DNA from: an uncultured Roseburia sp.
GTDB lineage: Bacteria; Bacillota_A; Clostridia; Lachnospirales; Lachnospiraceae
DNA: 36,039 nt
NCBI GenBank assembly: GCA_900753715.1
Contig: CAAEAE010000034.1
Location: 1-36,039, forward strand
Reading direction: 5' to 3'
Positions 9,701-17,519 of this stretch are shown piece after piece (positions within the stretch are counted from its first letter, which is position 1; every line of letters starts with the position of its first letter). Position numbers and translations under genes: made by a program. The notes below the pieces were generated by a model. That model had not been told where the DNA came from. It searched no databases and saw only the letters and a list, made by a program, of their open reading frames with translations.

Positions 9701-11313
9701 CGGGTGTATCTTTGATTTCTCCGCCACCGCACCATGACATCTACTCCATCGAGGATTTGGAGCAGTTGATTTATGATTTAAAGAATGCAAACCGTGCGGC
9801 AAGAATTTCCGTAAAACTGGTTTCAGAAGCAGGTGTTGGTACGGTTGCGGCAGGTGTTGCAAAGGCAGGCGCACAGGTTGTACTGATTTCCGGCTATGAC
9901 GGAGGAACCGGTGCGGCACCGGCAAGTTCTATCCACAATGCGGGACTTCCGTGGGAGCTTGGACTGGCAGAGACACACCAGACCCTGATTATGAACGGAC
10001 TGCGCAACAAGGTAAGAATCGAGACAGACGGAAAGTTAATGAGCGGACGTGATGTTGCAATCGCAGCACTGCTCGGTGCAGAGGAATATGGATTTGCGAC
10101 AGCACCGCTTGTGACGATGGGCTGTGTAATGATGCGTGTCTGCAACCTTGATACCTGTCCGGCTGGTATTGCAACCCAGAATCCGGAACTGCGCAAACGT
10201 TTTGCAGGAAAACCGGAGTATGTGGAAAACTTTATGCGTTTCATTGCAGCAGAACTACGGGAATACATGGCAAAATTAGGCTGCCGCACAATCGATGAGA
10301 TGGTGGGACGAAGCGATTTGCTCCGCGTGAGAGCAGACCTTTCCGGCAGAGAAAATGAGATTGATTTAAGCAAGATTTTGAATAACCCGTTTGCAGGACC
10401 GAAAGAGCGCGTGACCTTTGACCCGAAGCATACCTATGATTTTGAGCTTGAGAAGACAAAGGATATCACGGTACTGTTAAAGCAGCTTGGCAGCGCACTT
10501 GAGAAGAAACAGCCGAGAAGCATTGATGTGGAAGTGACGAACACAGACCGTTCCTTTGGTGCTATTTTTGGTTCCGAGATAACAAAACGCTACGGCGGAG
10601 AAGGGCTTCCGGAAGATACCTTTATTGTAAAATGTAACGGTGCAGGCGGACAGAGCTTTGGTGCCTTTATTCCGAAGGGACTGACTCTCGAACTGGTCGG
10701 AGATTCCAACGACTATTTTGGAAAAGGACTTTCCGGCGGTAAGTTAGTTGTATATGCACCGGCAGGCGTCAAATATAAAAAGGATGAGAATATTATTATC
10801 GGTAACGTGGCACTTTATGGTGCGACAAGCGGAAAAGCCTTTATCAACGGCGTGGCAGGAGAGCGCTTCTGTGTCCGCAATTCCGGTGCTTCTGCGGTGG
10901 TAGAGGGCGTTGGCGACCACGGATGTGAGTACATGACCGGAGGCCGTGTGGTCATCCTTGGAAAGACTGGTAAAAACTTTGCAGCAGGTATGAGCGGCGG
11001 TATCGCTTATGTGCTGGATGAGGACAATGACCTGTATACAAGAATCAACAAGGAGATGGTATTCTCCGAGGCACTTTCCAATAAGTACGATGTCATGGAG
11101 TTAAAGGACATGATTACAGAGCACGTTTCTTTGACGAACTCTGAAAAAGGAAAAGAAATTCTGGATAATTTCAGCGTTTATCTGCCGAAGTTTAAGAAAG
11201 TCATTCCTTATGATTATAACCGTATGCTCATGGCAATCGTTCAGATGGAAGAGAAAGGTCTTTCTTCCGAACAGGCACAGATTGAAGCATTTTATGCAAA
11301 TACAAGGGATTAG
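6712..11313 (+). CDS. gltB: glutamate synthase (NADPH), large subunit
   Basis: GltB, with GltD, makes two glutamates from glutamine and 2-oxoglutarate. The 1533-residue length is normal. A 39-residue propeptide precedes Cys40 in HDNCGIGAV, the N-terminal nucleophile of the glutaminase domain, which is exposed by propeptide removal. The central and FMN-binding synthase domains follow (GAMSYGSISQEAHETLA, GEGGENPERI, SGYDGGTGAAPASS). The 3Fe-4S cysteines are C1138, C1144 and C1149 in CVMMRVCNLDTC. The C-terminal beta-helix domain has the repeated G-x-x-G pattern (GAGGQSFGAFIPKG, GGRVVILGKTGKNFAAGMSGG). AGGAGGT at 6701-6707 sets the ATG. gltD follows after 50 bp. Confidence 0.98.
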   Translation: MREQYENKEAKRDKLNRFAVAPQKVDADGMYDPAFEHDNCGIGAVVNIKGIKTHATVENALKIVENLKHRAGKDAEGKTGDGVGILLQISHKFFSKVAKQIGIELGEERDYGVGMFFFPQDELKRNQAKKMFEVIVNKEGMEFLGWREVPIDPTKLGQKAVDCMPYIMQGFVKRPADVEKGLDFDRKLYVARRVFEQSNDDTYVPSLSSRTIVYKGMFLVEQLRLFFADLQDKDYESAIATVHSRFSTNTNPSWERAHPNRFIVHNGEINTIKGNADKMLAREETMESEHLKGELQKVLPVINSEGSDSAMLDNTLEFLVMSGMDLPLAVMIMIPEPWANNNIMSQKKKDFYQYYATMMEPWDGPASILFSDGDIMGAVLDRNGLRPSRYYITDDDYLILSSEVGVLEVDPTKIVVKERLRPGKMLLVDTIAGRVIDDDELKESYASKQPYGEWLDRNLLNLSDLKLPNQRVPEYTKEERQKMQKAFGYTYESLRDNILPMARNGAEGTSAMGTDTPIAALAGDHQPLFNYFKQRFAQVTNPPIDSIREKIVTSTTVYIGEDGNLLEEKAINCQVLKVNNPILTNTDLMKIKAMKVEGFKVEVLPITYYKNTSLEKAIDRLFVEADRAYRDGANILILSDRGVDENHVPIPSLLAVSALQQHLVRTKKRTAVAMILESGEPREVHHFATLLGYGACAINPYLAQETVKQLVDEHMLDKDYYAAVADYNAAILNGIVKIASKMGISTIQSYEGAKIFEAIGIDADVIDKYFTNTVSRIGGITLKDIEKDVNELHSTAYDPLGLETDLTLDSRGRHKMRSGADAHLYNPATIHLLQESTKRGDYEMFKQYTDLVDNEEREITLRGLMDFNYPKKGVPLEEVESVDSIVTRFKTGAMSYGSISQEAHETLAIAMNRLHGKSNTGEGGENPERIASKNSPVNRCSAIKQVASGRFGVTSEYLVSAEEIQIKMAQGAKPGEGGHLPGKKVYPWIAKTRLSTPGVSLISPPPHHDIYSIEDLEQLIYDLKNANRAARISVKLVSEAGVGTVAAGVAKAGAQVVLISGYDGGTGAAPASSIHNAGLPWELGLAETHQTLIMNGLRNKVRIETDGKLMSGRDVAIAALLGAEEYGFATAPLVTMGCVMMRVCNLDTCPAGIATQNPELRKRFAGKPEYVENFMRFIAAELREYMAKLGCRTIDEMVGRSDLLRVRADLSGRENEIDLSKILNNPFAGPKERVTFDPKHTYDFELEKTKDITVLLKQLGSALEKKQPRSIDVEVTNTDRSFGAIFGSEITKRYGGEGLPEDTFIVKCNGAGGQSFGAFIPKGLTLELVGDSNDYFGKGLSGGKLVVYAPAGVKYKKDENIIIGNVALYGATSGKAFINGVAGERFCVRNSGASAVVEGVGDHGCEYMTGGRVVILGKTGKNFAAGMSGGIAYVLDEDNDLYTRINKEMVFSEALSNKYDVMELKDMITEHVSLTNSEKGKEILDNFSVYLPKFKKVIPYDYNRMLMAIVQMEEKGLSSEQAQIEAFYANTRD

Positions 11314-11363
11314 GAATCTCTGAGGCGACAGGTTTTTAGTTCTTCCAGGAAAGGATAATAGAT

Positions 11364-12857
11364 ATGGGAAAACCAACAGGATTTATGGATTATGACAGAG
11401 AAAACGCCAAAGCGGTAGAGCCGAAAGAGCGTATTAAGAATTTTAAAGAATTTCATATTCCGCTTTCACAGGAAAAACAGCGGACGCAGGCTGCAAGATG
11501 TATGAACTGTGGTGTGCCGTTCTGCCAGGCGGGAATGAATATCTGCGGAATGACTTCCGGATGTCCGCTTCACAACTTGGTGCCGGAGTGGAATGACCTT
11601 GTGTATACAGGAAACTGGGAACAGGCATATAACCGTCTGAAAAAGACCAATAATTTCCCGGAGTTTACCTCAAGGGTATGTCCGGCACTCTGCGAGGCAG
11701 CATGTACCTGTGGTCACTGGGGTGACCCGGTAACCTGCAAGGCAAACGAGCACGGAATCATCGAGAATGCCTATGAACAGGGCTATGCAGCTGCAAAGCC
11801 GCCGAGAGTCCGCACCGGAAAGAAAATTGCGGTCATCGGTTCCGGTCCTTCCGGACTTGCGGCAGCAGACCAGTTGAACAAACGCGGACATTCCGTAACG
11901 GTATATGAGAGAGAAGACCGTTTAGGCGGACTTTTGATGTACGGCATCCCAAACATGAAGTTGGAGAAATGGGTCATTGACCGCAAAATCGAAGTGATGA
12001 AAGAGGAAGGAATCGAGTTTGTCACAGGTGTGGATGTCGGAAAGGACTTAAAGGCAGCAAAACTTTTAAAAGAATACGACCGTGTGGTTTTAGCCTGCGG
12101 CGCAAAGAATCCGCGTGACATTAAGGCACCGGGAAGAGATGCAAAGGGAATCTATTTTGCAGTGGATTTCTTAAAGGCAACGACAAAAAGTCTTTTAGAT
12201 TCTGACTTAAAGGATAACCGCTATATTTCTGCAAAAGGAAAGAAGGTGGTCATCATCGGCGGCGGTGACACCGGAAACGACTGTGTGGGAACCTCCATCC
12301 GTCACGGCTGTGCAAGCGTGGTACAGCTTGAGATGATGCCGAAGGCGCCGGATACCCGTGCGGAAAACAATCCGTGGCCGGAGTGGCCGAAGGTCTGTAA
12401 GACAGATTACGGTCAGGAAGAGGCAATCGCCGTCTTTGGTCATGACCCGCGCATCTATCAGACAACCGTTAAGGAATTTTTAAAGGATAAAAACGGTAAT
12501 CTGTGCGGTCTTATCACCGTAAAGCTTGAGAGCAAAAAGGATGAAAAAACCGGCAGAATGGTGATGGCAGAGGTAGCCGGCTCAGAGCAGAAATTAGAGG
12601 CGGATCTGGTATTAATTGCAGCAGGATTCCTTGGAACGGAGCAGTATGTGGCAGATGCCTTTGGCGTAGAGTTAAACCAGAGAACAAATGTCTCAACCGC
12701 AAACGGTGCGTATGCGACATCTGTCAAAAATGTGTTCACCGCGGGTGATATGCACAGAGGACAGTCCCTTGTCGTATGGGCAATCCGGGAGGGCAGAGAG
12801 GCAGCCAGAGAAGTGGATGAGAGCCTGATGGGTTATTCCTATCTGTCAGTGCAGTAG
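11364..12857 (+). CDS. gltD: glutamate synthase (NADPH), small subunit
   Basis: GltD oxidises NADPH and passes electrons through FAD and iron-sulfur clusters to GltB. The 497-residue protein opens with cysteine clusters (C46, C49, C54 in CMNCGVPFCQAG, then ICGMTSGCP and VCPALCEAACTCG) that ligate two 4Fe-4S clusters. The FAD dinucleotide fold is AVIGSGPSGLAAADQL near residue 160 and the NADPH fold is VVIIGGGDTGNDCVG. The C-terminal FTAGDMHRGQSLVVWAI is the second FAD-contact motif. The ribosome binding site AGGAAAGG (11348-11355) is part of an element shared with the gltB leader. A terminator-like hairpin begins about 20 bp after the stop. Confidence 0.97.
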   Translation: MGKPTGFMDYDRENAKAVEPKERIKNFKEFHIPLSQEKQRTQAARCMNCGVPFCQAGMNICGMTSGCPLHNLVPEWNDLVYTGNWEQAYNRLKKTNNFPEFTSRVCPALCEAACTCGHWGDPVTCKANEHGIIENAYEQGYAAAKPPRVRTGKKIAVIGSGPSGLAAADQLNKRGHSVTVYEREDRLGGLLMYGIPNMKLEKWVIDRKIEVMKEEGIEFVTGVDVGKDLKAAKLLKEYDRVVLACGAKNPRDIKAPGRDAKGIYFAVDFLKATTKSLLDSDLKDNRYISAKGKKVVIIGGGDTGNDCVGTSIRHGCASVVQLEMMPKAPDTRAENNPWPEWPKVCKTDYGQEEAIAVFGHDPRIYQTTVKEFLKDKNGNLCGLITVKLESKKDEKTGRMVMAEVAGSEQKLEADLVLIAAGFLGTEQYVADAFGVELNQRTNVSTANGAYATSVKNVFTAGDMHRGQSLVVWAIREGREAAREVDESLMGYSYLSVQ

Positions 12858-12878
12858 AAGGTAGAGGTATGAGAGCAG

Positions 12879-12928
12879 AAAATGTCCCATATACTGAATG
12901 GAATACATTCAGTGTCGGGACATTTTTT
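12879..12928 (+). terminator. terminator-like hairpin after gltD, touching the next start codon
   Basis: AAAATGTCCC at 12879-12888 pairs with 12917-12926; inside, ACTGAATG (12893-12900) pairs with 12906-12913 around the loop GAATA, with a small internal loop between the stems. Six Ts (12923-12928) end the right arm and the ATG of the symporter is only one base beyond (12930). It looks like an intrinsic terminator for gltBD or an attenuator for the next gene. Confidence 0.75.
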
Positions 12929-12929
12929 G

Positions 12930-14246
12930 ATGGAGAAACTTCTTTTTTTTGTGACAACATTTCAGGAGTATCTTTGGAGTTTTCCGATGCTTTTGCTGTT
13001 GTTCGGAACACATATCTATTTTACAATGCGTCTGCATTTTATCCAGCGGAAAATCCCGGAGGGCATCCGGCTCAGTTTTTCCAAAAAGGAGCGCACGGAT
13101 ACGGGAATGTCCCCTTACGAAGCACTTTCGACCGCACTTGCGGCGACAATCGGAACCGGAAATATTATCGGGGTTTCCACAGCGATTGCTATCGGAGGAC
13201 CGGGGGCGGTGTTCTGGTGCTGGGTGACGGGCGTATTTGGAATTGCGACCTGTTATGCGGAGTGTTTTCTTGCGGTGAAATGCCGCATCCGCAACCGGGA
13301 CGGGAGCTATCAGGGCGGACCGATGTATGTGCTGGGACAGGTGTTAAAACAGCGGGGACTTGCGGTGGCGTTTGCCATTTTTACCATATTTGCTTCCTTT
13401 GGAATCGGCAGCAGTGTGCAGTCGCACTCCATGGCGGCAGCAATTACGACAAAAGCAAATGTATCGCCGCATCTGGTTGGCATCGTGGCGGGTGTTCTGG
13501 TCGGGCTTGTCATTACCGGTGGCGGGAAAAAGATTGCGGGAGTGTGTACCTGGCTGGTGCCGGTGATGAGCGCGTTTTATCTGGGCGGCTGTCTGTTTTT
13601 GATGTTTCATAACAGGAGCGTTCTGTCCGAAACGATGCGCACGATTGTAGCGTCTGCGTTTTCCTTCCGGTCGGTGGGCGGCGGTATCGCGGGAACAGCC
13701 GTGATGACTGGAATCCGCACCGGCATTTCACGCGGACTTTTTACAAACGAGGCGGGGCTCGGCTCTATACCGATGACGGCAGCGTCAACAGGAAATATTT
13801 CGCCGGAGAAGCAGGGACTTATCTCCATGACGGGACCGTTCTGGGACACGGTTGTGATGTGCGCGGTGACCGGCATTGCAATCGTAAGCTGTATGGTGAG
13901 AAATCCGGCAAAATATGTGCAGATTCCGGGCGAGGAGCTTTGTTTTGCCGCATTCGGGGAGCTGCCATTTGCAGGGGATGTGATGCTTGCGGTTTCCCTG
14001 ACGCTTTTTTCTTTTGCAACGATGATTGGCTGGAATTTTTACGGGGACTGTGCCGTGCGCTATTTATGGGGAGAGAGGGCACTTGGCATCTATCGCTTCC
14101 TTTATATGTTTTCGGTGTATCTCGGCGCTGTCGTTTCGTTAGAGCTGGTGTGGGGAATGGCGGATTTATTCAATTCCTTTATGGCGATTCCGAATATTAT
14201 CGGGCTCTGGATGCTGCGGGGAATGGTGACAAAGGGACAAAAGTAA
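12930..14246 (+). CDS. AGCS-family sodium:alanine/glycine (glutamine) symporter
   Basis: A 438-residue polytopic carrier importing a small neutral amino acid with Na+. The family signature is clear: ALSTALAATIGTGNIIGVST, followed by GGPGAVFWCWVTG, then repeated hydrophobic helices, GIRTGISRGLFTNEAGLGS and the C-terminal WGMADLFNSFMAIPNI block. ATG 12930 (MEKLLFFVTTF) matches the usual family N terminus. The frame also has ATG 12882, but that codon lies in the left arm of the hairpin 12879-12926 and would add sixteen non-hydrophobic residues. Neither start has a strong ribosome binding site. Position after gltBD suggests a role in glutamine or alanine nitrogen supply; substrate is inferred. 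Confidence 0.9.
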   Translation: MEKLLFFVTTFQEYLWSFPMLLLLFGTHIYFTMRLHFIQRKIPEGIRLSFSKKERTDTGMSPYEALSTALAATIGTGNIIGVSTAIAIGGPGAVFWCWVTGVFGIATCYAECFLAVKCRIRNRDGSYQGGPMYVLGQVLKQRGLAVAFAIFTIFASFGIGSSVQSHSMAAAITTKANVSPHLVGIVAGVLVGLVITGGGKKIAGVCTWLVPVMSAFYLGGCLFLMFHNRSVLSETMRTIVASAFSFRSVGGGIAGTAVMTGIRTGISRGLFTNEAGLGSIPMTAASTGNISPEKQGLISMTGPFWDTVVMCAVTGIAIVSCMVRNPAKYVQIPGEELCFAAFGELPFAGDVMLAVSLTLFSFATMIGWNFYGDCAVRYLWGERALGIYRFLYMFSVYLGAVVSLELVWGMADLFNSFMAIPNIIGLWMLRGMVTKGQK

Positions 14247-14290
14247 GTTTCCAATGTAAATTTACAATTTATTCAAACGATAGAAATAGT

Positions 14291-14319
14291 TTGTTAAAAT
14301 TTGATTGCGATAATATTAT
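14291..14319 (+). promoter_or_regulatory. putative promoter of the lipoprotein gene
   Basis: TTGTTA at 14291-14296 and TATTAT at 14314-14319 with a 17-base spacer, about 50 bases before the lipoprotein ATG at 14370. AT-rich surroundings fit a promoter. Confidence 0.6.
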
Positions 14320-14369
14320 TAGGTTTACTGTGCGTCAAAACAAATATATGAGGGAACAGGAGAAGAGAG

Positions 14370-14880
14370 ATGAAAATGAAAAAACAGATTGTAATGGTGA
14401 TAGGTATGGCACTTTTTCTGGGGATGGTTCTTACGGCATGTGGGAAACGTGAGGCGGAAGCGGTTTATCAAAATGCGTTCTTTTCCATGGAGTTTCCATC
14501 CGGTGTCACCATTGAGGAAGGGGAAAATCAGAACTGGAAAGTGCTGTATCAGGGGGCACCTATCGCAGAGATTCAGATGGGAGAGGAATTTTCCTATGGA
14601 ACGGATTTACAGACCCTTGTGGCGAACTGGATTGGGCAAAGCGCACAGATAACAGAAGAGGGTGTGCTTGAGACAAAAGAGGGACAATCATTTCAAAAGG
14701 TGGAGCTCTTGTGTGGATTCTGCGGCACAGCAGATAAAGGGCGAGAAAAATACGAGTGAAATTCATTATTTTATGCTGACGGAGGATGGTGTCTTCTTTG
14801 ACATTCTTTTGCAGGAGAAAAGTGACAAGGATTTACTGGAAAAGATGCTCGTCTCATGGCGGATTGTAAGAAATATGTAA
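14370..14880 (+). pseudogene. small lipoprotein gene interrupted by a frameshift
   Basis: The first frame starts at ATG 14370 (AGGAGAAGAGAG upstream) with a lipoprotein signal peptide ending in the lipobox LTAC (Cys24), then a soluble domain beginning SMEFPSGVTIEEGENQNWKV. This frame turns into unlikely sequence around 14705 and stops at 14759. The +1 frame carries on with protein-like sequence (VDSAAQQIKGEKNTSEIHYF, then [19 protein letters not shown]) and stops at 14880. Joining the two near 14700-14715 gives one lipoprotein of about 170 residues. Either the gene is broken by a one-base insertion (or two-base deletion) or the assembly has an indel; no classic slippery heptamer is evident. 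Family and function not recognised. A terminator follows. Confidence 0.7.
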
Positions 14881-14897
14881 AAAATAGTGATTTTTGG

Positions 14898-14945
14898 AAA
14901 AAGGGATGGTATAATGTCGATGAAATAGGATACTATCCCTTTTTT
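14898..14945 (+). terminator. intrinsic terminator after the lipoprotein gene
   Basis: AAAAAGGGATGGTAT at 14898-14912 pairs with 14930-14944 (one G-T pair), loop of 17 bases, followed by the T run ending at 14945. It separates the lipoprotein gene from the chemotaxis-like gene. Confidence 0.8.
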
Positions 14946-14987
14946 ATGGGGAAATCAGCCGGCAGAGAGAAAGGAAAACAAAATTAT

Positions 14988-16490
14988 ATGGAAGAAAACA
15001 AGTATCGGTATGCGGACAGAGAGGAACAGCTCAAAAAAGCAAACAGCTTTCTTGTGTTGGGATTCCTTATATTCTACGCATTCGTAATGGTCGTAGTGGT
15101 GACCGCCTGCATCAGACATATCCGTACCGTGGGTTATACGGCGATGCTCAGTACCATTATTGTAATCTCAATTCTTGTGACAGTGGTAATGTTTCTACGA
15201 AACAGGAAGGACAATAAAATCCGTTATATGGCGATTGTCGGACTTTTGGTAGTAACGTTTTTTATGTCCTTTGCATTTGACAATTATTATGTGCGTTTTA
15301 TGGCTGCAATTCCGCTTGTGGCAGGTATCATTTTCTTTGATACAAAATTTGCTGCAATTTCAAGTTCCCTGATGGCGGCGATGAATATTTTAATGACATT
15401 TTTAAAAATCAGTGTTATGCAGGCATATCAAGGGGAGGAAGCACTTGACCATATCTGTGCAACCGGTGCAATCTGTGTACTCATGGCATTAGTTTATCTC
15501 ATGACACGTGTTGGATATAAGTTCAACCAGGATACCATTTTAAGTCTGACTGCAAAAGAGGCTGCGCAGCAGAAGATGATGGATGATATTATTGCAGTGG
15601 CAGACCAGGTGCGCAGGGGAACCGAGAATGCCATGGGCATTGTCAATGATTTGAACAGCTCTACAGAAGTAGTAAACGGAGCAATGAAGGATATTTCAGA
15701 CAGTACATTAAGCACGGCAGAGAATATCCAGACCCAGACGACGATGACACAGAGTATTCAGGATTCCATCGGAGCAACGTTAGAGCGTTCCCAGAAGATG
15801 GTGCAGGTAGCAAAACATTCCAGCGAGCTGAATGATCAGAGTGCGCAGATTATGAATGAATTAAGACAGCAGTCTGTTGTCATCACAGAGACAAATGCAA
15901 AGGTTGCAGAGGCGATGAATCTGCTTCAGGAGCGTACCAAGGCAGTCAAGAGCATTGCCGATACGATTTTTTCCATTTCAAGCCAGACCAACCTTCTGGC
16001 ACTGAATGCTTCCATTGAAAGTGCAAGAGCAGGAGAAGCAGGACGAGGATTTGCAGTTGTGGCAGATGAAATCCGTCAGCTTGCAGAAAAGACCAGACAG
16101 GAAACCGAGAGCATTGCAAGTATTTTAGACCAGCTTTCCGACAATGCACAGACAGCAGCGGCAGCCGTGGAGAAATCCGTATCTGCAGCAGGCGCCCAGG
16201 ACGAAATGATTGCAAATGCGTCTGTGAGCTTCAAAGAGGTGAATGAAAACGTCAATAAACTGATTGGTGATATCGGAGAGATTGATAAGATGTTAAATAA
16301 TCTGGCCGATGCAAATAACCAGATTGTAGAAAACATTCTGCACCTTTCCGCGACGACCGAAGAGGTGACAGCGTCCTCCTCACAGGCATCGGAGTTAAGC
16401 GTGAAGAACCTGGGGAATGCAGAGTCTACAAAGTCTCTGTTAAACGATGTGCTAGATGTATCACATCAGCTTGACAAGTACATGAAATAA
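14988..16490 (+). CDS. methyl-accepting chemotaxis-like protein with six-helix membrane domain
   Basis: A 500-residue signal transducer. Residues 21-42, 49-70, 80-97, 102-117, 120-143 and 155-173 are hydrophobic, giving about six membrane helices with very short loops and no extracellular ligand domain. From about 180 to the end it is a long helical coiled coil; the MCP signalling tip is clear as [20 protein letters not shown] then [20 protein letters not shown], the site that contacts CheA and CheW. I see no recognisable HAMP domain. ATG 14988 is chosen (AAAGGA at 14970-14975); upstream ATGs in frame (14856, 14946) fall in the lipoprotein gene or the terminator. No che or flagellar genes are in the window, so the partner array is elsewhere. 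Signal sensed unknown; perhaps a membrane or small-molecule state. Confidence 0.9.
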   Translation: MEENKYRYADREEQLKKANSFLVLGFLIFYAFVMVVVVTACIRHIRTVGYTAMLSTIIVISILVTVVMFLRNRKDNKIRYMAIVGLLVVTFFMSFAFDNYYVRFMAAIPLVAGIIFFDTKFAAISSSLMAAMNILMTFLKISVMQAYQGEEALDHICATGAICVLMALVYLMTRVGYKFNQDTILSLTAKEAAQQKMMDDIIAVADQVRRGTENAMGIVNDLNSSTEVVNGAMKDISDSTLSTAENIQTQTTMTQSIQDSIGATLERSQKMVQVAKHSSELNDQSAQIMNELRQQSVVITETNAKVAEAMNLLQERTKAVKSIADTIFSISSQTNLLALNASIESARAGEAGRGFAVVADEIRQLAEKTRQETESIASILDQLSDNAQTAAAAVEKSVSAAGAQDEMIANASVSFKEVNENVNKLIGDIGEIDKMLNNLADANNQIVENILHLSATTEEVTASSSQASELSVKNLGNAESTKSLLNDVLDVSHQLDKYMK

Positions 16491-16507
16491 ATAGGAAAGC
16501 GAAAGAG

Positions 16508-16534
16508 GGAAGCACCGGTGGGTGCTTCCTTTTT
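16508..16534 (+). terminator. intrinsic terminator after the chemotaxis-like gene
   Basis: GGAAGCACC at 16508-16516 pairs perfectly with 16521-16529 around the tetraloop GGTG, followed by five Ts. Confidence 0.92.
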
Positions 16535-16552
16535 AAAATTTAGGGTAAGACA

Positions 16553-16582
16553 TAGACAAACGGAGGGTAATAAGGCTATAAT
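16553..16582 (+). promoter_or_regulatory. putative promoter of the DUF368-ABC operon
   Basis: TAGACA at 16553-16558 and a consensus TATAAT at 16577-16582, spacer 18 bases, about 50 bases before the ATG at 16634. Confidence 0.65.
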
Positions 16583-16633
16583 AGGGATTACTGGGTAAAA
16601 AATCCAGAAAAAAGAAAATGAGGTAGAAAACGT

Positions 16634-17509
16634 ATGACATGGTTACTTCAATTTGTAAGAGGATTTTGTATGGCACTTGCAGACAGCGTACCGGGAGTGT
16701 CCGGCGGAACGGTGGCATTTCTGCTTGGATTCTATGACAGATTCATTGATTCCATAGATGACCTTCTTCTGGGGAATATGGAAAAGAAAAAGAGCGCGCT
16801 TCTTTTTCTCATAAAATTAGGAATTGGCTGGATAACGGGAATGATACTGGCAATCCTTCTTTTGAGCAGGGTGTTTGAATCTCATATTTATGCGATTAGT
16901 TCTCTGTTTATTGGATTTATCATTTTTGCAATTCCGCTTGTGGTAAAAGAGGAAAAGGAATGTCTGACCGAAAAGAAAGCCGCAGCACTTTTCATCGTGC
17001 CGGGTGCACTGCTTGTGGCAGCGATTACTTACTTTAATCCGGTATCCGGCGGAAACAACGTGAATCTGTCACAGTTTCAGCCGGGACTTGCACTGTATGT
17101 GTTTGTCACAGGGATGATTGCGATTTCCTGTATGGTACTGCCGGGAATTTCCGGTTCGACTATTCTTTTGATTATGGGCGTGTATCTTCCGGTTATCACG
17201 GCGGTAAAAGATATTTTACATCTGGATTTTTCCACACTGCCGATGGTATTTATTTTTGGCTGTGGGGTGTTGGTTGGTGTATTTTCGGTAGTACGTCTGA
17301 TCAGGCGGGCACTCGAGCGCTTCCGCGCACAGACTGTATATCTGATTATCGGGCTGATGATTGGATCTATCTATGCGGTTATCATGGGACCGACAACACT
17401 TGAAGTTCCGCAGGCGGCTATGGGACTTCATCAGTTCTCCATCCTGTTTTTTGTGATTGGCGGTGTTGTGATTGTCGGAATGCAGCTTTTGAAAAAAATT
17501 AAAGGATAA
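16634..17509 (+). CDS. DUF368 (PopT-like) polytopic membrane protein
   Basis: A 291-residue membrane protein with the two internally related DUF368 signatures: ADSVPGVSGGTVAFLLGFYD near residue 15 and LPGISGSTILLIMGVYLP near residue 170. About eight hydrophobic helices follow from the pattern. DUF368 proteins have been described as polyprenyl-phosphate transporters (PopT) that return undecaprenyl phosphate to the inner face of the membrane during cell-envelope synthesis, a role shared with DedA proteins such as UptA; the same role here is inference by family. GAGG at 16620-16623 precedes the ATG. The ABC exporter pair starts 10 bp after its stop, so they are probably one transcript. Confidence 0.9.
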   Translation: MTWLLQFVRGFCMALADSVPGVSGGTVAFLLGFYDRFIDSIDDLLLGNMEKKKSALLFLIKLGIGWITGMILAILLLSRVFESHIYAISSLFIGFIIFAIPLVVKEEKECLTEKKAAALFIVPGALLVAAITYFNPVSGGNNVNLSQFQPGLALYVFVTGMIAISCMVLPGISGSTILLIMGVYLPVITAVKDILHLDFSTLPMVFIFGCGVLVGVFSVVRLIRRALERFRAQTVYLIIGLMIGSIYAVIMGPTTLEVPQAAMGLHQFSILFFVIGGVVIVGMQLLKKIKG

Positions 17510-17519
17510 TAGTAAGAAA

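Noticed and set aside
9894..10373. 159-codon antisense frame in gltB
   Set aside because: Shadow of the conserved FMN and iron-sulfur region of gltB; composition is Ser/Arg/Pro-rich noise.
12869..13612. 247-codon open frame overlapping the symporter gene in another frame
   Set aside because: Cys/Gly/Arg-rich shadow translation; the overlapping frame has the full AGCS signature and membrane helices.
13859..14452. 197-codon open frame across the end of the symporter and the lipoprotein start
   Set aside because: It overlaps two supported genes, has no ribosome binding site and no protein-like composition.
14662..14880. Separate 72-codon gene after the lipoprotein
   Set aside because: No ribosome binding site, and its C-terminal part reads as the shifted continuation of the lipoprotein; treated as one broken gene.
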